A stretch of DNA of 64,000 nt, from assembly GCA_016719945.1 (NCBI GenBank), contig JADJYE010000010.1, forward strand, positions 173,736 through 237,735, in the 5' to 3' direction. The translations under genes were made by a program, and so were the position numbers. This document shows positions 1 to 8,388 of the stretch, piece after piece. The notes under the pieces are model-generated. The model was not told the DNA's origin, made no database searches, and saw only the letters and a program-made list of their open reading frames with translations. Every line of letters starts with the position of its first letter. The first letter of the stretch is position 1. This DNA is from Polyangiaceae bacterium (lineage in GTDB: Bacteria; Myxococcota_A; Polyangia; Polyangiales; Polyangiaceae).

Positions 1-297
1 ATCAACTTGTTGTTCGGAGGCATGCGGCGGCCCGCCGCGTGGCCGCGAGGGTTCCGCCTGCTGTGGGACACGTTCTTCGGCGCGTACCTCGACGCGACGG
101 GGGACCACAGCGCCCTCGAGCACCTCCCCCCGTTCTTCGCCTGGCGCGCGCTGGTCCTGGCGAGCCCCGTCTGGTACCCGACCGTGCCCGAGCACGTCCG
201 CGAGGCGCTGCTCGAGGCGACCGTCGGCTGGCTCGGCGCTGCCCGCATCGACCCGTCCGCCATCGAGGCGGACGTGCCGATGCTCGTCGCTCAGTGA
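1..297 (+). CDS. C-terminal end of a phosphotransferase-like (APH family) protein, partial
   Basis: The frame is open from the first base and ends at TGA 295-297, so the gene starts outside the window. The visible 98 residues resemble the C-terminal helical end of aminoglycoside/choline-kinase-like phosphotransferases: an FGAYLDATGD segment, then PPFFAWRALVLASPVWYP. The catalytic Brenner loop and DFG-equivalent would lie upstream and cannot be seen, so the assignment rests on tail similarity recalled from the family. The stop codon overlaps the stop of the convergent RND pump gene by 7 bp, leaving no room for a terminator between them. A generic hypothetical protein is the alternative. Confidence 0.5.
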   Translation: MNLLFGGMRRPAAWPRGFRLLWDTFFGAYLDATGDHSALEHLPPFFAWRALVLASPVWYPTVPEHVREALLEATVGWLGAARIDPSAIEADVPMLVAQ

Positions 298-3200
298 CCC
301 GACTCGTGCGGGGCGCCGTGGGCCCCGTGCTCCGCGCCCCCGTGGGCCGGCGAGCGCGTCGACGGCGGCGCCCCGTCGGTAGGGGAGATGCGGAAGATGC
401 GCTTCAGCAGCGACCCCAGGTCGTCGAAGATCGAATACGCGACCGGCGTCGCGAGCAGGGTCAACAGGAGCGCGAGCGACTGACCGCCGATGATGACCCA
501 GCCCGTCGCGCGGTTGGTGCCCGCGCCGGCCCCGCTCGACACGACCAGCGGCACCATGCCGGCGACGAACGCGATCGTCGTCATCAAGATGGGGCGGAGC
601 CTGTCGCGGTTCGCGAGCAAGATGGCCTGATCGCGCGGCAGGCCCTCCCTGCGAAGCTGGATGGTGTGATCGACCTGGAGGATGCTGTTCTTCTTCACGA
701 CGCCGAACAGCACCAGGATGCCGAGCGCAGAGAACAGGTTCAGCGACTGCTGGAACACGATCACCGCGATCAGCGCGAACGGGACCGTGAGCGGCAAGCT
801 GAGCAGGATCGTGATCGGGTGCAGCCACGACTCGAACTGCGCCGCGAGCACCAGGTACATGAAGATGAACGCGAGCAGGAAGGCGAGCAGGAAGTTCTTC
901 GCGGCGCGGCCGAGCTCGCGCGACTGCCCGACGGGCGCGAGCTCGTAGCCCTTGTCCATCTTGAGGTCGGCCGCGGCCTTCATCGCCGCGTCGAGGACCG
1001 TCTGCTGCGAGCCGCCCGGCACCAGGTTCGCGTACAGGAACACCGTCTTCTTGCGGGCGAAGCGGTCGATGCGTGACGGCCCGGTCCCCTTGCTGATGTC
1101 GACCAGGTTGTCGAGCGACACGCTGCCGACCTTCATCGACGGCACCGTGAGCTGCTTCAGCTCCTCGATGCTGCCGCGCGCGTCTTGTTCGGCGCGCACG
1201 AAGACGTCGTATTGCTCGCCGTTCTCCGGGTAGTTTCCGACCTCGTAGCCGCCGACCATCATGCGCAGCGCGCTCTGGATGTCGTAGACGCTGACGCCGA
1301 GCTCCGCCGCCTTCTTGCGGTTGATCTCGATGCGCACCTCGGGCTTGCCGACGACCAGCGACGTGTCGAAGTCGGCCACGCCCGGTGCGGCCTTCATCGC
1401 CTCGCCGATCTTGGTCGTGTACTCCTCGAGCTTCTTCAGATCTGCGCCCTGGATCTGCATCTGCACCGCGGCGGCGGGGCCGCCGCCGGAGAACGCGGGG
1501 ATGGGCCCGACCTGAACGCGCAGCTTGTGCTGCTCGGCGAACTTCTGCGTGCGCTCGCGAGCGACCATCGTCAGCTCTTGCTGCGTCCGCTTGCGCTGGG
1601 TCGGCGGCACGAGCTTCACGTAGATCGTGGAGAGGTTCTGCGTCTGCTGGGCGTCGTCGCCGATCGTGGTCACGGCGTACGACACCTCGGGGAGCTCCTC
1701 GATGTCGGCCGCCACGCGGCCGGCGATGATGCGCGTCGCCTCGAGGCTGACGCCCTCGGGCGCCCGCAGCGTGATCCCGAACTGCGACTCGTCCTCCTCG
1801 GGGAGGAAGTTCTTGTTGGCCTTCATGCCGAGCGGAACGATGCTCACGAGGGTCGCGACCGACGCGAGCACGATGACCCAGCGGTGGCGCATGCTCCACC
1901 CGAGGATCGCCATGTAGCCCCGCTCGATCAGCCCGTAGAGCCCGGTCGCTGGCTTGCGCGCGACGGACGGGTGCACCCCGGGCGGCGGCTCCTCGCCCGG
2001 CTTGTGGACGTGCCGCTTCAGGAACCTCGCGCTCAGCATGGGCGTGAGCACGAAGCTCACGACCAGCGAGATGAAGATCGAGAAGGCCATCGTCAGGCCG
2101 AACGAGTTCATGAAGCGGCCGACGATGCCGCCCATGAACGCGACCGGCAGGAACACCACGATCAGCGACAGCGTGGTCGCGAGGACGGCGAGCCCGATCT
2201 CCTTGGTGCCGTCGAGCGCCGCCTGGTACGGGCTCTTCCCCTTCTCCTCGATGTGTTTGTAGATGTTCTCGAGGACGACGATCGCGTCGTCGATCACGAT
2301 GCCGACCGCCAGCGCCAGGGCGAGCATGGTGATGGAGTTGAGCGTGAAGCCCGCCCAGCTCATCAGCGCGAAGGTGCTGATGATGCTGATGGGGATGCTG
2401 ACCGCGGCGATCAGCGTGCTGCGCAGGTTCCCGAGGAACAGCAGCACCACCAGCGCGGCCAGGAACGACCCGACGATGAGGTGCTCCTTCACGGCGCCGA
2501 TCGCGTTGCCGACGAACTCGGACTGATCGCGGGCGACCTTGATCTCGTAGCCCTTGGGCCAGAGCGGGCGGAACTCGTCGATGCGCTCCTTGACGCGCTG
2601 GACGACCTCCATCGTGTTCTTGCCGCTCTGCTTGCGGATGTTGAGCAGGACGGCGCTCTTGCCGTTCGTGTAGCCGACGCTGACCGGCTCGCTCATGCCG
2701 TCCTCGACGCGCGCGATGTCGGACAGCTTGACGATGTAGTTGTCGCGGGACGAGACGGTGATCTCGCGCAGGTCGTCGACGCTCTTCACCCGCCCGAGCG
2801 TGCGGACGGTGTAGACCGTCTCGCCCTGCTCCATGCGGCCGTTGGGCAGCTCGAGGTTCTGGGCGAGCAGCGCGCGCTCGACGTCGAGCGGAGAGAGGTT
2901 GAGCTTGCGGATCTTCTGGGGGTCGACCCAGACGTTGATCTGGCGCTCGCGACCGCCCACGATCGTCACCTGGCCGACGCCGTCGATCGACTCGAGCTGC
3001 CGCTTCACGACCTTGTCGGCGAACTCGGTGACCTCACGCACGTCTCCCGGGCCGGACGCGACCAGCGTCAGGATGGGCGTCGCGTCGGGGTCGAGCTTCA
3101 TGACCTGAGGCTCGCGCGTGCCGGGGGGCAGGGTGTTCTTGATCGCGTTGACGCGCTCGTTGACCTCCTGCGCGGCGACGTGAATGTCCTTCTCGAGCGT

Positions 3201-3488
3201 GAACTGGACGAAGACCTGGCTGACGCCTTCGACCGACACGCTACGCAGCTCGTCGACGCCGGACAGCGTGTTGACCGCCGACTCGATGCGATCGCTGACC
3301 TCGGTCTCGACCTGCTCGGGGGCCGCGCCCGGGACCACGGTGGTCACCGTGATCATGGGGAAGTCGACCTTGGGGAAGCGGTCGACGCCGAGCCCCATGT
3401 ACGAGAAGAACCCCATGACCGACAGGAGCATCACGATCACCGTCGCGAAGACGGGCCGCCGTACGCAGATCGCTGCCAGCCACTGCAT
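291..3488 (-). CDS. RND (AcrB/MdtB-type, HAE1) inner-membrane efflux transporter
   Basis: A full-length RND pump of 1065 residues, typical for the family. It would exchange protons for drugs or other amphiphiles, working as a trimer in the inner membrane with an adaptor and an outer-membrane channel. The N terminus has the usual first helix (RRPVFATVIVMLLSVMGFFS) followed by a PN1-type porter segment (FPKVDFPMITVTT). The transmembrane proton relay motif GIVIDDAIVVLENI carries Asp400-Asp401, equivalent to AcrB Asp407-Asp408. A second set of helices follows near LLAFLLAFIFMYLVLAAQFESW. The C-terminal tail is His/Gly-rich (HGGAEHGAHGAPHESGH), which could bind metal, but the drug-type porter sequence argues against calling it a CzcA-type metal pump. 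The adaptor gene lies 12 bp upstream in the same operon. No outer-membrane factor gene is visible. Substrate unknown. Confidence 0.93.
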   Translation of the reverse strand: MQWLAAICVRRPVFATVIVMLLSVMGFFSYMGLGVDRFPKVDFPMITVTTVVPGAAPEQVETEVSDRIESAVNTLSGVDELRSVSVEGVSQVFVQFTLEKDIHVAAQEVNERVNAIKNTLPPGTREPQVMKLDPDATPILTLVASGPGDVREVTEFADKVVKRQLESIDGVGQVTIVGGRERQINVWVDPQKIRKLNLSPLDVERALLAQNLELPNGRMEQGETVYTVRTLGRVKSVDDLREITVSSRDNYIVKLSDIARVEDGMSEPVSVGYTNGKSAVLLNIRKQSGKNTMEVVQRVKERIDEFRPLWPKGYEIKVARDQSEFVGNAIGAVKEHLIVGSFLAALVVLLFLGNLRSTLIAAVSIPISIISTFALMSWAGFTLNSITMLALALAVGIVIDDAIVVLENIYKHIEEKGKSPYQAALDGTKEIGLAVLATTLSLIVVFLPVAFMGGIVGRFMNSFGLTMAFSIFISLVVSFVLTPMLSARFLKRHVHKPGEEPPPGVHPSVARKPATGLYGLIERGYMAILGWSMRHRWVIVLASVATLVSIVPLGMKANKNFLPEEDESQFGITLRAPEGVSLEATRIIAGRVAADIEELPEVSYAVTTIGDDAQQTQNLSTIYVKLVPPTQRKRTQQELTMVARERTQKFAEQHKLRVQVGPIPAFSGGGPAAAVQMQIQGADLKKLEEYTTKIGEAMKAAPGVADFDTSLVVGKPEVRIEINRKKAAELGVSVYDIQSALRMMVGGYEVGNYPENGEQYDVFVRAEQDARGSIEELKQLTVPSMKVGSVSLDNLVDISKGTGPSRIDRFARKKTVFLYANLVPGGSQQTVLDAAMKAAADLKMDKGYELAPVGQSRELGRAAKNFLLAFLLAFIFMYLVLAAQFESWLHPITILLSLPLTVPFALIAVIVFQQSLNLFSALGILVLFGVVKKNSILQVDHTIQLRREGLPRDQAILLANRDRLRPILMTTIAFVAGMVPLVVSSGAGAGTNRATGWVIIGGQSLALLLTLLATPVAYSIFDDLGSLLKRIFRISPTDGAPPSTRSPAHGGAEHGAHGAPHESGH

Positions 3489-3500
3489 GGTCTTCCTAGC

Positions 3501-4733
3501 TCACTTGGCGATGGCGACGCCGTCGGCGAGCGCCGAAACGTTCTCGATGGCGATCTCGTCGCCCGGGGAGAGCCGGCCCGTCACCTCGACCAGGTCGCCG
3601 CGCGTCGCGCCGGTCGCGAGCAGCCGCTCCTCGACCTTGTCGCCGCTGCGCACGAACACGCGGCTGCCGCCCGTCGTCGCCACCAGCGCGGCCTTGGGCA
3701 CGAGCAGCACCGGCTGCAGCTCGCCCGCGAGCTGCACGGTTCCCCGGGCGAAGAAGCCAGGCTTGAGCAGACGGTCGGTGTTGGGGATCTCGGCCTCGAC
3801 CGGCATCGTGCGCGTGGCCGCCTTGATGCTGGCGCCCAGCCGCTTCACCTGGCCGCTGAAGATCTTGTCGGGGTGGGCCGCCACCCGCACCTCGATCGCG
3901 CCGCCGACCACGAGCAGGCCGCTCTGCGCCTCGGGGACCTCGAACTTGAAGCGCAGCGTGGTGTCGCTGGTGAGCACGACGAGCACGCGGCCGGGGCTCG
4001 CGTATTCGCCGGGCGCGACGCGCTTGGCCTCGACCACGCCGTCGAAGGGGGCGCGCACCTTCGTGTCGTCGAGCGACTTGGAAGACAGGCCGGCCTGCGA
4101 CTGGGAGGCGATGAGCGCCACCCACGCCTGCTCGGCGCCGTTGCGCGCGGCGTCGTAGCCGGCGTCGGCGCGCTCCTTCGCGCTCTTCGCCGCGTCGAAC
4201 TGGGCCTTCGAGACGGCGCCCTGCTCGTAGAGCTGCTTCGTCCGCTCGAAGTCCATCTTGGCGAGGTCGGCGCCTTCCTTCGCCATCTTCACGTCGGCGA
4301 CGGCCTCGGCGTCGAACTTGCCAGGGCCCTTCAGCCCGAGGCGCGCGCGCTGCGAGGCGGCCGTGGCGTTCGCGACGTCGAGCCTCATCGCCGCCTCGCG
4401 CGAGTCGAGGTCGACGAGGACGTCGCCCTTCTTCACGATGGAGCCCATGTCGACGTTGACGGCGAGCACGGTGCCCGCCGTCTGAGACGCGATCTCGCTG
4501 CGCTCGTCGGGGTCGAGGGTGCCGGTGACCTCGAGCCGCGGGGGCACCTTCTGCTCGGTGACCTTCGCGAACTTCGTCTCGACGGGCGTGGCGCCGGCGC
4601 GGTCTTCGGCGACCGCGTCCTTCTTCGTCTCGTCCGGTTTTTTGCAGGACGACGCGGCGATCGAGAGGGCGAGCGCCAGCCACGCCCCTCGAGGGCACGC
4701 CGCGCGCAGCTGTGCGTGGAACGACCTCTTCAC
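3501..4733 (-). CDS. RND efflux periplasmic adaptor (membrane fusion protein), lipoprotein
   Basis: A 410-residue HlyD/AcrA-type adaptor that should bridge the RND pump to an outer-membrane channel in the periplasm. The start is GTG. The N terminus is a lipoprotein signal (ALSIAASSC), so the protein is probably anchored by lipid at Cys29. The order is a lipoyl/barrel-sandwich half-motif (VNVDMGSIVKKGDVLVDLDS), a long alpha-helical hairpin (about residues 110-190, KSAKERADAGYDAARNG), the second lipoyl half (VRAPFDGVVEAKRVAPGEY), then beta-barrel and membrane-proximal domains (VPKAALVATTGGSRVFV). It precedes the pump by 12 bp and is clearly co-transcribed with it. Confidence 0.9.
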   Translation of the reverse strand: MKRSFHAQLRAACPRGAWLALALSIAASSCKKPDETKKDAVAEDRAGATPVETKFAKVTEQKVPPRLEVTGTLDPDERSEIASQTAGTVLAVNVDMGSIVKKGDVLVDLDSREAAMRLDVANATAASQRARLGLKGPGKFDAEAVADVKMAKEGADLAKMDFERTKQLYEQGAVSKAQFDAAKSAKERADAGYDAARNGAEQAWVALIASQSQAGLSSKSLDDTKVRAPFDGVVEAKRVAPGEYASPGRVLVVLTSDTTLRFKFEVPEAQSGLLVVGGAIEVRVAAHPDKIFSGQVKRLGASIKAATRTMPVEAEIPNTDRLLKPGFFARGTVQLAGELQPVLLVPKAALVATTGGSRVFVRSGDKVEERLLATGATRGDLVEVTGRLSPGDEIAIENVSALADGVAIAK

Positions 4734-4778
4734 GTGGGTCTCTGGCTCATAACCAACCGTAACCCTCTGCGCAAAGCG

Positions 4779-4808
4779 TGAGCGTCCTCATTAACGAGTG
4801 ACCGCTCA
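4779..4808. promoter_or_regulatory. Nested palindrome upstream of the RND operon, candidate operator
   Basis: TGAGCG at 4779-4784 is the exact inverse of CGCTCA at 4803-4808, and a smaller CTC/GAG pair sits inside. The site is AT-richer than its surroundings and lies about 45-75 bp upstream of the adaptor start on the minus strand, where an operator of a TetR-type efflux repressor would be expected. No regulator gene is adjacent. This is symmetry plus position only. Confidence 0.3.
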
Positions 4809-4896
4809 ATAAGTCGGCTCACCAACATCATGCGGGGTTTTCCCTTTCAAAACTGAAAGCTGACGCCGAGCAGTACGGACGGACGGCGCGCCGGCT

Positions 4897-6228
4897 TCAG
4901 AGCTGACTTCGCAGCAGCGACCAGAACCAGTCGCTGAGCTTCTGGTTCCACGGCCGGCTCTGCCACTCGGCGAGCGTGTAGGGCTCGGAGCGCTCGAGGT
5001 CGGCGTCGTGGCCTGCCGCGACGGGCGCGGCGAACGAGGCACCCAGGATGATCACGCTGAGCTCGTAGTTGAGTCGAAAGCTCCGCGGGTCAAGGTTCGA
5101 GGAGCCGACAATCGTCGCGACGCCGTCGAAGACCATGGTCTTCTCGTGGAGCACGTTCGACGCGTAGCGGTGGATGCGAACCCCCGCTCGCAGGAGCGAG
5201 CCCCACAGGTGTCGGCTCGCGCTGTCCACCATCGGCACATCGCTCTCTTTGGGCAGCAGCACCAGGCAGCGCCCGGTTCGCTTCGCCGCGAGCGCGAGCG
5301 CGCGCCGCAGCCTGCCGGAGGGGATGAAGTAGGCGCAGCTGATCCTCAGCTCGCTCACGACGGTCGATGCGAGCCTGGAGATCGCCCACTGGATGAGGTT
5401 GAAGAAGCCGGGCTGGCTGCCGAGGGGGAGGATCTCGATGTCCCCGACGGGGCGGGCGGTCAGCTCGGGGGCGGCCCCGTCGGGGCCCTCGGAGTGCGCC
5501 CACATCGCGTCGAACATGGCCGCGAGCTGGGGCACGACCGGCCCCATCAAGACCGCCCCACAGTCGCGCCACTGGCCGGCCCCGAGCGCGTGACCGAGGT
5601 AGTGATCGGCGATGTTGCGCCCGCCGACGATGGCGAGGCAGGTCCGCTCGCCGTCGTCGTCGCCGTCGCTCGGGTCGGGGGGCATGGGGTCGAAGCCGCG
5701 CGCCGTGGCGTCGACGAACGAGCGCGGCGCGTCGCACACCAGCAGCTTGCGGTGATCGCGCGCGTTGGGCTGCCAGATCTGCAGCTTGCCGAGGCGGCTC
5801 ATGCGAAGCCTCCACGGCGCCGCCGGGTTGAACTCGAGCACCTGCCCGCCCGCCTCGGCGATCGGCTCGAAGAAGTCGTGGCCTGCAGAGCCCGAGCCGA
5901 TCGAGTCGTACAGGACACGCACGAAGACCCCGCGCTTCGTCGCCTCCACCAGCTCGTCTCGAACCCGCACGCCGGTGGCGTCGGCGTCGAAGATGTACAT
6001 CTCGAGGTCGACGCGGGACCGCGCCGCGCGGATCGCCGCGAGGATCCAGGCGAGCTGCACGCGGCCGTCTCGCACGTAGAAGGCGTGGTTGCCTCCGACG
6101 AAGCGGGGCGGGCCGGTCGCGACGCTGCGGAAGTGCGTCAGGTCCGCGAGCCTCGCGTGACCTTGCAGCCGCTCCTCGAAGGAGCGCTGCCAGCCCTCCT
6201 GGGCAAGGCTCAGCTTTCGGTCGGCCAT
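4897..6228 (-). CDS. Phospholipase D family protein (cardiolipin synthase-like)
   Basis: Two complete HKD (HxKxxxxD) motifs are present, the signature of PLD phosphatidyl-transfer or hydrolysis: HRKLLVCD with His159, Lys161 and Asp166, and HEKTMVFD with His361, Lys363 and Asp368, followed by GSSNLDPRS. The length (443 residues) and spacing fit bacterial cardiolipin synthases of the ClsB type, which lack N-terminal membrane helices; none is seen here. A Gly-Gly-Arg-Asn (GGRNIADHY) segment after the first motif also matches ClsB relatives. The open frame continues upstream, but ATG at 6226-6228 starts directly before the conserved region, and the DNA further upstream belongs to the divergent gene's leader. 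It is unlinked to the RND operon by about 160 bp. Whether it makes cardiolipin or cleaves another substrate cannot be read from sequence. Confidence 0.85.
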   Translation of the reverse strand: MADRKLSLAQEGWQRSFEERLQGHARLADLTHFRSVATGPPRFVGGNHAFYVRDGRVQLAWILAAIRAARSRVDLEMYIFDADATGVRVRDELVEATKRGVFVRVLYDSIGSGSAGHDFFEPIAEAGGQVLEFNPAAPWRLRMSRLGKLQIWQPNARDHRKLLVCDAPRSFVDATARGFDPMPPDPSDGDDDGERTCLAIVGGRNIADHYLGHALGAGQWRDCGAVLMGPVVPQLAAMFDAMWAHSEGPDGAAPELTARPVGDIEILPLGSQPGFFNLIQWAISRLASTVVSELRISCAYFIPSGRLRRALALAAKRTGRCLVLLPKESDVPMVDSASRHLWGSLLRAGVRIHRYASNVLHEKTMVFDGVATIVGSSNLDPRSFRLNYELSVIILGASFAAPVAAGHDADLERSEPYTLAEWQSRPWNQKLSDWFWSLLRSQL

Positions 6229-6330
6229 GGCTCGTTCGTTCGCCCCGCGCCCACCGACCTTACACCGGTCGGGCGGCGGCCGCGTCGTCCCCGGCTTGAT
6301 CGCGCCGTGGCATCGTGCCATCCGCGGCAC

Positions 6331-7287
6331 GTGCGTGCTTACACCTTGCTGGTCGCCGCGGGGCTCGCCTCCTGGTCGTGCGCCGACGCGCCGCCCTCGA
6401 CCTCGTCGCGCGCAGGGGAGACCGCGGAGGCGAGCGCGCACGCGTCTGTCGCGATCGTCGCCAGCTCGCCCAGCGCGAGCGCGAGCGTCGCGCCGGTGAT
6501 CACGGCGGTGGCCTCGAGCTCGCTCGCCGCCGCCTCGAGCGCCGCGCTGCCCGGCCGGACCGAAGACTGCCCGCAGGGGATGGTGCTCAACGAGGGCCCA
6601 TTTTGCCCGGCGCTCACGCAAAACTGCCTCGATCACCACACCGAATACGACGCCGCGAAGGACGCGCGTAAGACTGTGAGTGAGCGGTGTCTGCTCTACG
6701 AAGAGCCCTCGCGCTGCGTCTCCAAGAAGCGCCGGCCGATGCGCTTCTGCATGGATCGTTACGAGTTCCCGAACCGCGTCGGGGAGCTGCCGCGTGTGCT
6801 CACCTCGTGGAGGAGCGCGAAGAAGCTGTGCGAGAAGGAGGGCAAGCGCCTGTGCACGGAGGACGAGTTCAACTTCGCGTGCGAAGGCCCCGAGATGCGC
6901 CCTTACGTCTACGGGTATCGGCGCGACCCGACAGTGTGCAACTTCGACAAGCCGTACCGGTACCCCGATCACTCGCGGCAGATGCTCGAGTACGACGAGT
7001 GCCTCGCCGACGCCGCGTGCAAGGCCGAGCTCGAGCGGCTCGATCAGCGCGAGCGCATCGGCGACCGGACCACGTGTGTGTCGTGGGCGGGCGTCTTCGA
7101 CCTCAACGGCAACGCCAACGAGTGGGTCGAGCTCCCGGGGGAGAAGCCGCCGAACCGCAGCGGGCTGAAGGGCGGGTGGTGGGGGCCGATCCGCGCGCGC
7201 TGCCGGCCGACGGTGACGTTCCACAAGGAGAGCGACTACGGCTACGAGGCCGGCTTCCGCTGCTGCGCGGACGCGCGGTCGCCGTAG
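6331..7287 (+). CDS. Formylglycine-generating-enzyme-like (FGE-sulfatase domain) secreted protein
   Basis: 318 residues from a GTG start. An N-terminal hydrophobic signal ends in ASWSC, a non-canonical lipobox, and is followed by an Ala/Ser-rich linker to about residue 75. The rest matches the FGE-sulfatase/SUMF1 fold: RFCMDRYEFPN, then WRSAKKLCEKEGKRLCTEDEF, the core motif FDLNGNANEWVE, and the terminal GGWWGPIRARCRP plus GFRCC. Myxobacteria use many such domains as secreted proteins that are not formylglycine enzymes; the true enzyme's active-site Cys pair is not clearly identifiable here. The many Cys suggest disulfides outside the cytoplasm. It diverges from the PLD gene. Start choice rests on the signal peptide. 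Confidence 0.75.
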   Translation: MRAYTLLVAAGLASWSCADAPPSTSSRAGETAEASAHASVAIVASSPSASASVAPVITAVASSSLAAASSAALPGRTEDCPQGMVLNEGPFCPALTQNCLDHHTEYDAAKDARKTVSERCLLYEEPSRCVSKKRRPMRFCMDRYEFPNRVGELPRVLTSWRSAKKLCEKEGKRLCTEDEFNFACEGPEMRPYVYGYRRDPTVCNFDKPYRYPDHSRQMLEYDECLADAACKAELERLDQRERIGDRTTCVSWAGVFDLNGNANEWVELPGEKPPNRSGLKGGWWGPIRARCRPTVTFHKESDYGYEAGFRCCADARSP

Positions 7288-7298
7288 GCCTGCTCGCT

Positions 7299-7452
7299 GC
7301 GTGCTGGCCGCTCGGCGGTAGGGGTCTCCCGTGCTCGTTCGGCCGGGGACCCCTCGCCTGCGGCGCGTGGAGAGCTTGCAGCGTGCTGGCCGCTCGGCGG
7401 TGGGGGTCTCCCGTGCTCGTTCGGCTGGGGACCCCTCGCCTGCGGCGCGTGG
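7299..7452 (+). repeat. Two tandem copies of a 72-bp unit, 82-bp period
   Basis: The stretch beginning GCGTGCTGGCCGCTCGGCGG at 7299 returns at 7381 with only a few mismatches through CTGCGGCGCGTGG. It follows the stop of the FGE-like gene. No gene is visible from 7288 to 7808; the interval holds this repeat, a hexamer tract and the RHS leader. Confidence 0.8.
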
Positions 7453-7603
7453 GCAGCTCGCCGCGGGCTCCCCAGTCACCCGCTGCGCGGGTGACAGCCC
7501 GCGCGAGAGCCAAGCCCAAAGGTCTCGACGCGCCTACGGCTCGCCCCAGCCGCCCTCCGCGCGGAAGACCCCCACCGCCGGGCTGCGTCGTGGCGAGGTC
7601 GAA

Positions 7604-7651
7604 GCCGAAGCCGATGCCGATGCCGATGCCGATGCCGATGCCGATGCCGAT
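7604..7651 (+). repeat. Hexanucleotide tract (GCCGAT)7
   Basis: Seven perfect GCCGAT units (7610-7651), preceded by a GCCGAA variant. The same hexamer, in degenerate form, lies just before RHS locus 2 (46640-46798) and, in opposite orientation, at 45846-46010. It sits about 60 bp upstream of the 8.2-kb duplicated block. Confidence 0.9.
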
Positions 7652-7712
7652 GTCGACGCCGACCCCGATCGGTCGCGGCGCACTCAAGCTACGAGAACGC
7701 TTAGCCCCACGC

Positions 7713-7808
7713 GCGCCCACATGCCGACACGTCACGGTGAGGGCAAGAGGCCTCACAGTTGACCGTCTCGCCGCTGCGGCCCGACCATATTCGCAACATG
7801 GGGGCTAC
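7713..7808 (+). promoter_or_regulatory. Conserved leader/5' untranslated region of RHS gene 1
   Basis: A 96-bp segment shared with RHS locus 2, upstream of the exon 1 ATG. It contains a perfect inverted repeat, GTGAGG 7737-7742 and CCTCAC 7751-7756 with an 8-nt spacer, conserved in both copies, and a TTGACC at 7759-7764 that could serve as a -35 box; no conserved -10 box is found. It probably carries the promoter or a regulatory hairpin. Confidence 0.35.
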
Positions 7809-7843
7809 ATGGCGCGAGCGGTCCGTTTCTCCTCTCCTCTCCT
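7809..7843 (+). other. Exon 1 of RHS lipoprotein gene 1 (start of signal peptide)
   Basis: ATG at 7809 opens MARAVRFSSPL plus two bases, a charged and then hydrophobic signal-peptide start. The intron begins at GTGCG 7844. Without splicing the frame runs into the intron and stops at TAG 7881-7883, giving a 24-residue peptide, so a secreted RHS protein needs splicing. The last 15 bases (7829-7843) are three CTCCT units. Confidence 0.75.
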
Positions 7844-8203
7844 GTGCGTCCTGCCAAGCCCTGAACTGGAGGAAGCGATGTAGCCCAGACAACGCGGAAA
7901 CCAACTGTCGTGTCCCAGCGGGTTGAAATCCCGTCCGACCAAACGGCGCCGAAAGTCGGAAGCGAGTCTTGCGCGGTCGTAGGCAGCACACGGGCGACCG
8001 TGACCGCGAAGCGTAGACAGCGAGCGAGCAGGCTGTGTGATTGGGCCGCGTAATGTGAGAAGTGACGAGAGCCGACGGCCCGGGAGAAGCCGGAAGGCAG
8101 CATCGCGAGGAGCAGACTCAGGGCGCGAGCCCGGCGGCGTATGTCCTCGTGGTCTCGTCGCGGTCGTAGAGCAGGGCATGCAGCGAAGGGGACACCAGGG
8201 AAC

Positions 8204-8210
8204 AGGAGAG
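8204..8210 (+). ncRNA. EBS1 of group II intron copy 1
   Basis: AGGAGAG sits in the loop of a short stem (GGGA / TCCC) in the domain I region. It is the exact complement of CTCTCCT at 7837-7843, the IBS1 of the 5' exon. The same heptamer is at 47290-47296 in copy 2. Because the exon is a CTCCT repeat, the target occurs in several registers. Confidence 0.75.
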
Positions 8211-8388
8211 ATCCCACCTGCTGGACGAGGGCGACCTCGGACGAAGCACCGCGGCGACGCAAGGAAGCCCGGTGTGGCACGTGGGAAGTCGGAGCGCCGC
8301 GTACGAGCGACGACGTCGGGGGAACCGTCTCGAGGGGACCCGACCGAGCAAAGGCGGCGCCGTGCAGTGGACCTGATCGAGGGCTCAG

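Noticed and set aside
1185..4781. A 1198-residue open frame antisense to the RND operon, and other very long antisense frames in the window
   Set aside because: High third-position GC keeps opposite strands open; the minus-strand genes have clear family motifs and the antisense translations are Arg/Asp/His-rich with no domains.
7299..7452. Riboswitch or structured RNA in the 82-bp tandem repeat
   Set aside because: No conserved aptamer core could be recognised and the repeat is not upstream of a gene that would suggest one.
7604..7651. CRISPR-like array
   Set aside because: The unit is a 6-bp tandem repeat without spacers. No array of 25-40 bp repeats with unique spacers occurs anywhere in the window.
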